A stretch of 7,249 nt of DNA from an uncultured Anaerotruncus sp. (GCA_958414155.1 CATYWI010000059.1:1-7249); one strand, 5' to 3'. Shown: positions 1 to 5,406, counted from the stretch's first letter. Made by a program: numbers and translations. The notes: generated by a model not told the origin, from the sequence alone.

Positions 1-14
1 ATGCTTTCCTTCAT
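1..14 (-). CDS. Possible start of a downstream gene, cut by the window edge
   Basis: On the minus strand an ATG at 14-12 overlaps the TGA stop of the hydrolase gene in the ATGA arrangement typical of translationally coupled genes. Only the first four codons (M-K-E-S) lie in the window, so no function can be proposed. There is no separate ribosome binding site just upstream, so translation would depend on the preceding gene. It may equally be a chance ATG. Confidence 0.25.
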
Positions 15-709
15 GCCACGCCGACGCGCGAAAGGGAATTAACGAGGATATCCTCGATCATACGGTGACCCTCTGCGGTAGGATGGATACCGTCGTCGCA
101 GATGAGCGATTTGAAGGCGTGAGTGTAAAGAAATTCCTCGCGCAGATCCAAGAGCGGAAGCGAGCAATCGTCTGCAAGCTGCTCGACCGCACGGTTGTAT
201 CCCTCATGCCAACGGTAAAGCATGTTGACATCGCCGAGCCATGAAAGGATGTTGTCATACGACAGCCCGCGGCTGATGAAATTCATGTATTTTGTGGCGT
301 CGATGGGGACCAGAGAGGTCAGCATAACATTTCCGCCGGCAGACCTTGCAAGCGATATCGCCTCGCGGTAAAGCGCACAAAAGCGCCCCATTTCTATTTT
401 GGGCTTGTGCTTTTCCTCGGGATGCTCCGAGACCTCGCGCCAGTCGTACGCACAGTCGTTGCCGCCGAATTCAAGCATTACGGTCGTGCCTTCAAAGGAC
501 ATTCCGCGGTCGAGCGCGCGTTTCATGCGTTCAAGTCCCGCATCGATGGTCGATCCCATGTGGCAGCAGCGTGTAAGCTCTATCCCGCGTTCAGCCATGC
601 GCGCCTCAAGCGCTCCGCCGTACAGCTTGTATCTTCCGCGCACGCCGTCGTCGTTATACATTACGCCCTTAAGCACAGAATCTCCGAATATAATTATGCG
701 ATCGTTCAT
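11..709 (-). CDS. SGNH/GDSL-family hydrolase (esterase/lipase-like), cytoplasmic
   Basis: This 232-residue protein carries the SGNH hydrolase signature blocks in order. Block I is near the N-terminus (F-G-D-S, nucleophile Ser11). A block II glycine lies in H-M-G-S (about residue 52), block III is G-G-N-D at 82-85, and block V is D-G-I-H-P-T at 206-211, supplying Asp206 and His209. The serine, glycine, asparagine and histidine expected for catalysis are therefore all present. The family hydrolyses ester bonds in lipids, acylated sugars or cell-wall polymers; the substrate here cannot be told. No signal peptide or membrane segment is visible, so it probably acts in the cytoplasm. I chose the ATG at 709 because GGGAGG at 726-721 lies a good distance upstream; an in-frame TTG at 715 is too close to it. 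The gene is transcribed away from the Xre repressor gene and may be the first gene of an operon continuing past the left edge. Confidence 0.9.
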   Translation of the reverse strand: MNDRIIIFGDSVLKGVMYNDDGVRGRYKLYGGALEARMAERGIELTRCCHMGSTIDAGLERMKRALDRGMSFEGTTVMLEFGGNDCAYDWREVSEHPEEKHKPKIEMGRFCALYREAISLARSAGGNVMLTSLVPIDATKYMNFISRGLSYDNILSWLGDVNMLYRWHEGYNRAVEQLADDCSLPLLDLREEFLYTHAFKSLICDDGIHPTAEGHRMIEDILVNSLSRVGVA

Positions 710-805
710 ATCCAAAATCCTCCCTTGCGCAGCGTGGCTGCCTTATGTCGAAACAGACCGAATTACGGTCGGTTGAAAAATTTACAAACTGATAAGTCAG
801 GCGGG

Positions 806-834
806 TTGCATTTGCCCCAGCAATGTGATATCAT
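806..834 (+). promoter_or_regulatory. Probable extended -10 promoter for the Xre regulator gene
   Basis: TTGCAT (806-811) and TATCAT (829-834) are 17 bases apart, and a TG at 826-827 stands one base before the -10 as in extended -10 promoters. Transcription would start near 841 and give a leader of about 137 nucleotides before the ATG at 978. It is weaker than the opposing promoter on the minus strand, and the two -10 elements share bases 833-834. Confidence 0.5.
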
Positions 835-861
835 TATATATGTAGAGTTGACTTTTGACAA
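833..861 (-). promoter_or_regulatory. Sigma-A-type promoter for the SGNH hydrolase gene
   Basis: Read on the minus strand, TTGTCA (861-856) is followed after exactly 17 bases by a perfect TATAAT (838-833). The predicted transcript start is near 826, giving a leader of about 117 nucleotides. This leader contains a small hairpin, GACCG/CGGTC at 756-770. Its -10 element overlaps that of the oppositely oriented promoter at 806-834. Confidence 0.75.
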
Positions 862-918
862 CACACGGGCAGGCTACCGCTGTAAACAGGGCGTTACCGG
901 GCGATAATCTGACAGTAG

Positions 919-951
919 AAAGCCACTCTACCGGCAGTAGAGTGGCTTTTT
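919..951 (+). terminator. Intrinsic terminator in the leader of the Xre regulator gene
   Basis: A perfect 13-base-pair stem (919-931 with 937-949, AAAGCCACTCTAC against its complement) with a five-base loop runs straight into a T tract at 947-951. It lies between the predicted promoter and the repressor start codon, and no gene ends just upstream on this strand. It therefore looks like an attenuator, or the end of a small RNA of about 110 nucleotides made from the 806-834 promoter. Confidence 0.8.
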
Positions 952-977
952 AGAACCATATAAAGGATTATTTGTTA

Positions 978-1604
978 ATGAAAGAGATAAAACAGAACAT
1001 TGCGGATAATCTCTCCAAGCTGCGCACGTCCGCGGGGATAACGCAGGCACAGCTTGCAGAGAGTCTTAACTATACAGATAAAGCGGTTTCAAAATGGGAG
1101 CGCGGTGAATCGGTCCCGGATATAACCGTTCTTAAAAAAATAGCCGACCGCTTCGGCGTGACCGTTGACTGGCTCATAACCGATCACGGAAACAACGCGC
1201 CCGCGCCGGACAAGGCGGCGCAGCATGCCCGGCGGTATAATCATCTGCTGATAACGTTGCTTGCGGTCGTCTGCGTGTGGTTCGTGGCAACAGCGGTGTT
1301 CGTTGTGCTGGGAGGTCTGGATATTTCGCACAAGTGGCTCGTGTATATCTGGGCTGTGCCGGTGTCTATGATAGTTCTCGTGGTTTTCAATTCGATATGG
1401 GGAACCTACAAGAGCAACTTTGTTTTTATTTCGTTGCTTGTGTGGACCGTTCTTGCCGCGATATATATAACCATAATAACTATTGCGAATTGGAACTTCT
1501 GGCTTATATTCCTTGTGGGTATTCCGCTGCAGCTTGCAACTATATTCTGGTCGCAGATCGTGCGTATAAGCAAAAATCTTCTGCGGCAGAACAAAGCCGT
1601 ATAA
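978..1604 (+). CDS. Xre-family DNA-binding regulator with four membrane helices
   Basis: This 208-residue protein has an N-terminal Cro/C1-type helix-turn-helix domain (about residues 4-66). Family hallmarks are L-R-x-x-x-G-I-T-Q near residue 15, then A-V-S-K-W-E-R-G-E-S-V-P-D at 36-48 and the closing V-D-W-L-I. A short charged and proline-rich linker leads into four hydrophobic segments at about 89-112, 119-142, 147-170 and 173-192. A membrane-tethered repressor is a layout common in Clostridia and Bacilli, and the membrane part may sense envelope or bilayer state; that role is inference. The ATG at 978 is preferred over an in-frame TTG at 972 because AAAGGA at 962-967 is well spaced only for the ATG. 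The gene is preceded by an intrinsic terminator and followed directly by another. Its likely targets are its own promoter region and the adjacent divergent hydrolase gene. Confidence 0.9.
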   Translation: MKEIKQNIADNLSKLRTSAGITQAQLAESLNYTDKAVSKWERGESVPDITVLKKIADRFGVTVDWLITDHGNNAPAPDKAAQHARRYNHLLITLLAVVCVWFVATAVFVVLGGLDISHKWLVYIWAVPVSMIVLVVFNSIWGTYKSNFVFISLLVWTVLAAIYITIITIANWNFWLIFLVGIPLQLATIFWSQIVRISKNLLRQNKAV

Positions 1605-1638
1605 AACGGGTGGTAAAAAATTTTACCACCCGTTTTTT
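1603..1638. terminator. Strong bidirectional intrinsic terminator
   Basis: A perfect 16-base-pair inverted repeat (1603-1618 with 1621-1636; core CGGGTGG/CCACCCG flanked by A4 and T4 runs) begins inside the stop codon of the Xre gene. The run of T at 1633-1638 serves the plus strand and the A run at 1603-1606 serves the minus strand. It can thus end both the regulator transcript and the convergent small-gene cluster, whose last stop codon lies 13 bases away. Confidence 0.9.
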
Positions 1639-1648
1639 ACATTACCGG

Positions 1649-1900
1649 TCATATCGTGATGCTTACATCTTCGCCGATATTTACCGAAACGATATTTTCA
1701 CCTTGCTTTTTTCTGTGCCTTATAATCCGGAACATTTTTGCCATCGTGCGCACCTTTATACGCGAGCGGCTTCCTTTTTGGCGCAATTCACGGTTCATTC
1801 TGAAGGCCGCCGCCGGCGCGGAGAGCGGACCCCGAGCAATAAAGTTCGGGCATGAAAGCTTCAGGCTGTTGCCGTTGCCGGTTTTTATATTTATACGCAT
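1649..1900 (-). CDS. Small basic protein of unknown function
   Basis: This 83-residue protein has no clear membrane segment and no cysteine-based metal site. It is strongly basic in the middle: a stretch rich in Arg and Lys spans about 33-67. The N-terminus (I-N-I-K-T-G-N-G) and C-terminus (I-V-S-V-N-I-G-E-D-V-S-I-T-I) both look like short beta hairpins. From memory this layout resembles small uncharacterised Clostridia proteins ending in a V-x-V-x-x-x-x-G-x-x-V-x-I-x-I strand pair, but I cannot confirm the family. It starts 3 bases after the stop of the preceding small gene with no good ribosome site, so it is probably translationally coupled. It ends 13 bases before the bidirectional terminator. 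Sensible codon use and its fit between neighbour and terminator support a real gene. Confidence 0.6.
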   Translation of the reverse strand: MRINIKTGNGNSLKLSCPNFIARGPLSAPAAAFRMNRELRQKGSRSRIKVRTMAKMFRIIRHRKKQGENIVSVNIGEDVSITI

Positions 1901-1903
1901 GGC

Positions 1904-2116
1904 TTATTCTACGAAAATATCGACATGTACTTCGTTTTCAACGTCTGCTTCAAGTATTTTTCCCAGCACGCCCTTTTCCGCAAGGCTTACGACATGGGCG
2001 GCTATTTTGTTCATATAGATGTTTTTCAGCCTTTCGTCTTTGTCGCCAAGCTCGATAAATGCAGATACCGCATTCGCCTCAAGCGCGACCTTTACAAGTT
2101 GATTCCGCTCAACCAA
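1904..2116 (-). CDS. Small acidic protein of unknown function, start uncertain
   Basis: The reading frame gives 70 residues, mostly one long predicted helical region (about 5-58, including A-L-E-A-N-A-V-S-A-F and A-A-H-V-V-S-L-A-E-K-G-V-L-G-K-I-L) ending in a short strand (V-H-V-D-I-F-V-E). I do not recognise the family. The only upstream start candidate is a TTG at 2116 with no clear ribosome site; the frame is closed by a stop at 2134-2132, and the first ATG is at residue 35 (2014-2012). The real start or the complete N-terminus is therefore doubtful, and a decayed 5' end is possible. It sits 3 bases upstream of the next small gene, which suggests one transcript for the pair. No convincing promoter is visible just upstream, so transcription may come from the gpmI operon. 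Confidence 0.6.
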   Translation of the reverse strand: MVERNQLVKVALEANAVSAFIELGDKDERLKNIYMNKIAAHVVSLAEKGVLGKILEADVENEVHVDIFVE

Positions 2117-2148
2117 ACGTTGTTTTTTCGCTCAACCGGTGGTTGAGC
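2106..2148. repeat. Triplicated GCTCAACC motif, two copies forming a hairpin
   Basis: GCTCAACC occurs at 2107-2114 and 2130-2137, and its reverse complement GGTTGAGC at 2141-2148. The last two form an 8-base-pair hairpin with a three-base GGT loop. The first lies over the first codons of the small gene starting at 2116. The cluster could be a protein binding site or an RNA structure covering the translation start. Confidence 0.5.
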
Positions 2149-2166
2149 CGGGCTTTTCTATACCGT

Positions 2167-2200
2167 ACGGGGCTGCCGTGCGTTTGCGCGGCAGCCCCGT
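2167..2200. other. Strong GC-rich hairpin between the gpmI operon and the small genes
   Basis: A perfect 12-base-pair stem (2167-2178 with 2189-2200, ACGGGGCTGCCG and its complement) extends by about three more pairs to a GTTT loop. On the minus strand, the direction of the flanking genes, no T tract follows, so it does not look like a standard terminator there. On the plus strand it is followed by a T-rich stretch (2201-2210). It may be an mRNA processing or stabilising element between the membrane-protein gene and the small genes, or a plus-strand terminator. Confidence 0.5.
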
Positions 2201-2273
2201 GTTTCATTTTTATATCTGTTTCCATGGCTGCGGACAGTCCGCGACCGCCGGAACGGTTGAAAGCGCGTTCGGT

Positions 2274-2603
2274 TTAAGCTTTATCGCTTACCTGTGCTGT
2301 TTTCTTTTTGGCTGCGGTGCGGACGATAAGGTATGTCAGCGCGCCCACCACGCATCCGGCGGCAAGTGCCGCGACAAATATCATGAGAACTATACCGACA
2401 AGCGCTCCGGCATCAAAGAAACCACGTCCGTCACCGGGGTAGCTGATGATACCGAACATACGCAGTGCGGAATAAATACCGGCGATAAAAACAAAGATGG
2501 AAGGGCATAGCCGCGGCAAGGTCTTCTTTACCTTCAGTAAAAGAACGAACTGTGATGCGAAGCCGACAATGAAGCAGGCGGCGATAATGAGCCTGAAAGC
2601 CAT
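2274..2603 (-). CDS. Small integral membrane protein of unknown function, co-transcribed with gpmI
   Basis: This 109-residue protein has three hydrophobic segments at about residues 3-23, 33-54 and 64-95. Basic residues lie between the first two (K-V-K-K) and in the C-terminal tail (A-A-K-K-K), and a glycine/aspartate-rich loop (Y-P-G-D-G-R-G) separates the second and third. The positive-inside rule puts the K-V-K-K loop and the C-terminus in the cytoplasm on different sides of a helix pair, consistent with three spans and an outside N-terminus. I do not recognise a family. The ATG at 2603 is preceded by AAGGA (2618-2614), which overlaps the gpmI stop codon; the 11-base gap points to one transcript. 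A direct link to glycolysis cannot be inferred. Confidence 0.8.
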   Translation of the reverse strand: MAFRLIIAACFIVGFASQFVLLLKVKKTLPRLCPSIFVFIAGIYSALRMFGIISYPGDGRGFFDAGALVGIVLMIFVAALAAGCVVGALTYLIVRTAAKKKTAQVSDKA

Positions 2604-2614
2604 CCCGTTTGTCC

Positions 2615-4279
2615 TTATCTTATTTCAAGCATGGATTCATCCCACATTGCGGGAGCCTTGTAGCCCATGAGATTTACCATTGTTGCGGCGACGTTGGAAA
2701 GACCGAACGTTCCCTTGTCCTCGCGAAGTCCGAGGTCCTTACCGCTTGCATTGTAGAGAATGCAGGGAACGCGGTTGAGCGTGTGCGAGGTTTTGGGCTT
2801 GTAACTGCCGTCGGCGTTCTTCTTGGGTTCGTGAGTCTTTTTGTCAAGCTCCGCCATTTCATCGGCGTTTCCGTGGTCGGCTGTGATGATAGCGACTCCG
2901 TGCAGGCGCTCCACAACGGCAAGCAGTCTGCCAAGCTGAAGGTCAAGAGCCTCCATCGAACAGATGGTCGCCTCAAGCGAGCCGGTGTGACCTACCATAT
3001 CGCCGTTCGGGAAGTTGACGCGCAGATATTTGTACTTGCCGGACTCAAGGCACTCGATGAGCTTGTCGGTTATCTCGGCGCACTTCATCCACGGGCGCTG
3101 TTCAAAGGGAACGACATCGGAGGGGACCTCGATATATGTCTCAAGCTCTTCGGAGAACTTGCCGGAGCGGTTGCCGTTCCAGAAGTATGTCACGTGTCCG
3201 TACTTCTGAGTTTCGGATATCGCGAGCTGCGAAATGCCGGTCCCCGCAAGATACTCACCGAGAGTATTTGTGATTTCGGGCGGATTGACAAGGTATTTTT
3301 TCGGAATGTGCAGGTCGCCGTCGTATTCAAGCATACCGGCGTATACAACATTGGGAACTCTTACGCGGTCGAATTTATCAAAATCACCCGCGGGAGCGTC
3401 AAAAGCGCGGGATATCTCTATCGAGCGGTCGCCGCGGAAGTTGTAGAATATCACGCTGTCACCGTCTTCGATCGTGCCGACGGGCTTGCCGTCCTCGGCG
3501 ATAACAAACGCGGGAAGATCCTGGTCTATAACGTGAAGCTCGTCACGGTAGGTCCTGACAGCCTCGGCGGCGGATGCGAACTGTCTTCCCTCGCCGAGCA
3601 CATGGGTGTGCCAGCCGCGCTCTACCATTGCCCAGTTTGCCTCGTAACGGTCCATGGTGATCTGCATTCTGCCGCCGCCGCTGGCGATCTTTATATCGAA
3701 ATCGGGTGCGCGCAGACCGCTCATAAACTCCTCAAATGGCTCGATGTAGTCAAGCGCCGAGGTCTCGCCGACGTCTCTGCCGTCAAGCAGGATGTGCAGA
3801 CGCACACGCTTGATTCCTTCTTTTTTCGCCTCAACGATCATTGCTTTGAGGTGATCTATGTGGGAGTGTACATTACCGTCGGAGAACAGACCGAGGAAGT
3901 GAAGAGTGCTTCCGTTGCTTTTTACGTTGGCTATAAGTTCGCCCCAGGTCGCGGATGTGAACATTTTGCCGCTTTCTATCGACTGCGAAACGAGTTTTGC
4001 GCCCTGCGCGAATACCTGACCGGAGCCGAGAGCATTGTGACCGACCTCGCTGTTGCCCATATCATCGTCGGTGGGCAGACCTACCGCAGTTCCGTGCGCC
4101 TTGAGCGTGACCATCGGGCGTGTTGCCATGAGTTTGTCGAGCGTGGATGTAAACGCGCGGCTGACAGCGTTGGTGGGACCTGCGGGAGCGATACCCACAC
4201 CGTCCATAACTATGGTGAGAACGGGACCTGCCACGCCCTCAAAATTTTCAAGCCTTTCGAGCTTTTTCTGATTTTCCAT
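2615..4279 (-). CDS. gpmI: 2,3-bisphosphoglycerate-independent phosphoglycerate mutase
   Basis: The enzyme interconverts 3-phosphoglycerate and 2-phosphoglycerate in glycolysis and gluconeogenesis, in the cytoplasm, using two divalent metal ions (usually Mn2+). The alkaline-phosphatase-like fold is evident: metal Asp26 in V-M-D-G-V-G, nucleophile Ser77 in M-G-N-S-E-V-G-H-N, the central L-L-D-G-R-D-V and S-G-G-G-R-M-Q-I-T-M-D-R-Y motifs, F-R-G-D-R, H-T-G-S-L-E-A, then A-D-H-G-N-A-D-E-M at 467-475 and metal His499 in T-S-H-T. At 554 residues it is longer than the common bacterial form of about 510. The insert between A-D-H-G-N and T-S-H-T resembles the longer plant-like type. I chose the ATG at 4279, preceded by AAAGGAA at 4297-4291. 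An in-frame ATG at 4327 would add 16 residues, but it falls at or next to the predicted transcript start. Confidence 0.96.
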   Translation of the reverse strand: MENQKKLERLENFEGVAGPVLTIVMDGVGIAPAGPTNAVSRAFTSTLDKLMATRPMVTLKAHGTAVGLPTDDDMGNSEVGHNALGSGQVFAQGAKLVSQSIESGKMFTSATWGELIANVKSNGSTLHFLGLFSDGNVHSHIDHLKAMIVEAKKEGIKRVRLHILLDGRDVGETSALDYIEPFEEFMSGLRAPDFDIKIASGGGRMQITMDRYEANWAMVERGWHTHVLGEGRQFASAAEAVRTYRDELHVIDQDLPAFVIAEDGKPVGTIEDGDSVIFYNFRGDRSIEISRAFDAPAGDFDKFDRVRVPNVVYAGMLEYDGDLHIPKKYLVNPPEITNTLGEYLAGTGISQLAISETQKYGHVTYFWNGNRSGKFSEELETYIEVPSDVVPFEQRPWMKCAEITDKLIECLESGKYKYLRVNFPNGDMVGHTGSLEATICSMEALDLQLGRLLAVVERLHGVAIITADHGNADEMAELDKKTHEPKKNADGSYKPKTSHTLNRVPCILYNASGKDLGLREDKGTFGLSNVAATMVNLMGYKAPAMWDESMLEIR

Positions 4280-4305
4280 TGTCTTTTCGATTCCTTTCAC
4301 GGATA

Positions 4306-4324
4306 TTCCGGATGATGTCCGGAA
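4306..4324 (-). promoter_or_regulatory. Hairpin at the 5' end of the gpmI transcript
   Basis: A 7-base-pair inverted repeat, TTCCGGA/TCCGGAA (4306-4312 with 4318-4324), with a five-base loop lies a few bases downstream of the predicted transcript start and upstream of the ribosome site. A stem at the extreme 5' end often stabilises mRNA against decay. Confidence 0.5.
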
Positions 4325-4335
4325 CATAATTTCAC

Positions 4336-4370
4336 ATTATATAGTATAACCGATTTCGTATTTTTTTCAA
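4336..4370 (-). promoter_or_regulatory. Promoter for the gpmI operon
   Basis: On the minus strand TTGAAA (4370-4365) is followed after 16 bases by TATACT (4348-4343). A second, perfect TATAAT is at 4341-4336 but lacks a good -35 at the right distance. Either would start transcription between about 4329 and 4336, giving a leader of about 50-57 nucleotides to the ATG at 4279. Confidence 0.65.
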
Positions 4371-4419
4371 GTCCTTTGGCGGAAAAAATTGAAAAAAGAT
4401 ATTCCCGGGCGCACGCAGG

Positions 4420-4448
4420 TTGACATTGCGCCCGCGTTGTTATATAAT
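4420..4448 (+). promoter_or_regulatory. Consensus promoter for the DHH phosphoesterase gene
   Basis: TTGACA (4420-4425) and TATAAT (4443-4448), both perfect consensus, are separated by 17 bases. The predicted start near 4455 falls at the front of the ribosome site GGAGG (4455-4459), so the mRNA leader would be only about 13 nucleotides. Confidence 0.85.
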
Positions 4449-4467
4449 TTAGGCGGAGGATATTCAG

Positions 4468-5388
4468 ATGTTCGGACGTTTTTGCGATTCATACAGGAAT
4501 AAAAAAGTATATGTCATGGGGCACGAGCGTGCGGATTTCGATACGCTCGTTTCGGCGTATCTTATGAGCAGATGGCTTTCGCGCTGCGGAGTCGATGCCG
4601 AACCTGTGATGCCGGATACCGCTCCCGCACCGGATGATGTGCCGCAGTCCGTAATGCTATGGCACGGTGTCGATGTCAGCGGATGGACGCGTGCCACGAG
4701 CCTTGGCGCCGACAGCGGAGTGCTGTTTCTTGTTGACTGCCATACGCCGTGCATACCGCTGTCGGTCGCCGCGGTCATAGATCATCACCCCACCGCCGAG
4801 CCGATACCGGTGCCGGAGGAGTTCTGCGTTGACCGCGCGGCAAGCTCCTGCGCGCTTCTGGCATACCGCATCGCGAAGGCGGACGGGATAGATATCACCG
4901 ACGACGAGGAGATACTCACCGTGCGGTCGGTGTACATGGATACTCAATCACTGCTTTCCGCAAAGTTCGATCCGGCGGACAAACCGTGGCTTGAGGCAAT
5001 GATAAAAAAGCACAGGCTTGACGCCGGCGACCTGCAACACCGCGGGCTGTGCTTTGCCGATCTTTCGCGCCGTCCGGAGGAGCTTGCGCTTGACTGGCTG
5101 AAATATTACACGATAGCGGGGAAGAAGTGCGCCTCGAGCCATATTCAGGCGGAAAATATACCGGATGCGATCATTGATGGCGCGGTGCGCTTTCTCACAG
5201 ACCGCCGTCGCGCGGAAGGGATAGATATATGGATCTTCTTTGTTGCCGAACCGCTCGCAGGCAAGTCGCGCGTGATAGAGCTGTCGGACAGTGGCGTGAG
5301 CGAGCGAAGATATGAAAGATTTTTGTCGCGCTCAAAGGACATAATCCCGGAACTTGAACGAAGATTGTCGCAAGGGCTTGATTTTTAA
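4468..5388 (+). CDS. DHH/DHHA2 phosphoesterase, family II inorganic pyrophosphatase-like
   Basis: This 306-residue protein matches family II (Mn-dependent) pyrophosphatases in length and motif order. Motif I is G-H-E-R-A-D-F-D with His19, Asp23 and Asp25; motif II is V-D-C-H with Asp90; motif III is D-H-H at 105-107; motif IV is Y-M-D-T with Asp158. All predicted metal ligands are thus present. The C-terminal half looks like a DHHA2 domain: A-G-K-K at 217-220, and S-R-S-K-D-I-I-P-E-L at 287-296 where classical enzymes have S-R-K-K-Q-V-V-P. The change from S-R-K-K-Q to S-R-S-K-D alters residues that hold pyrophosphate, so the substrate may differ (another small phosphoanhydride, polyphosphate or a nucleotide). 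It is soluble with no signal peptide. The ATG at 4468 follows GGAGG at 4455-4459. No terminator separates it from mrp, so some co-transcription is likely. Confidence 0.85.
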   Translation: MFGRFCDSYRNKKVYVMGHERADFDTLVSAYLMSRWLSRCGVDAEPVMPDTAPAPDDVPQSVMLWHGVDVSGWTRATSLGADSGVLFLVDCHTPCIPLSVAAVIDHHPTAEPIPVPEEFCVDRAASSCALLAYRIAKADGIDITDDEEILTVRSVYMDTQSLLSAKFDPADKPWLEAMIKKHRLDAGDLQHRGLCFADLSRRPEELALDWLKYYTIAGKKCASSHIQAENIPDAIIDGAVRFLTDRRRAEGIDIWIFFVAEPLAGKSRVIELSDSGVSERRYERFLSRSKDIIPELERRLSQGLDF

Positions 5389-5406
5389 GCTCAAAAGGGG
5401 TATAAT
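5378..5406 (+). promoter_or_regulatory. Promoter for mrp, overlapping the end of the DHH gene
   Basis: TTGATT (5378-5383) and a perfect TATAAT (5401-5406) are 17 bases apart. The -35 box lies within the last codons of the DHH gene. Predicted start is near 5413, giving a leader of about 62 nucleotides with an 8-base-pair stem at about 5431-5454 just before the ribosome site. Confidence 0.7.

Noticed and set aside
407..907. A 166-codon plus-strand frame running out of the hydrolase gene into the intergenic region
   Set aside because: It is a shadow of the hydrolase gene that crosses both predicted promoters; there is no start signal or recognisable domain.
1656..2146. Overlapping plus-strand frames across the small-gene region
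   Set aside because: Their translations are low-complexity, rich in Phe, Ser and Arg, with no ribosome sites. The minus-strand frames have better composition, tandem spacing and a terminator.
2135..2213. Minus-strand ATG frame (about 32 codons) running through both hairpins
   Set aside because: It has no ribosome site and consists mainly of the arms of the inverted repeats, so it is more likely structure than a leader peptide.
2609..4315. A 568-codon open frame on the plus strand, fully opposite gpmI
   Set aside because: Its codons are exactly in register with the gpmI codons on the other strand. In that register an antisense stop needs a sense TTA, CTA or TCA codon, which this genome appears to avoid. 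gpmI has every catalytic motif; the antisense translation has no recognisable domain.
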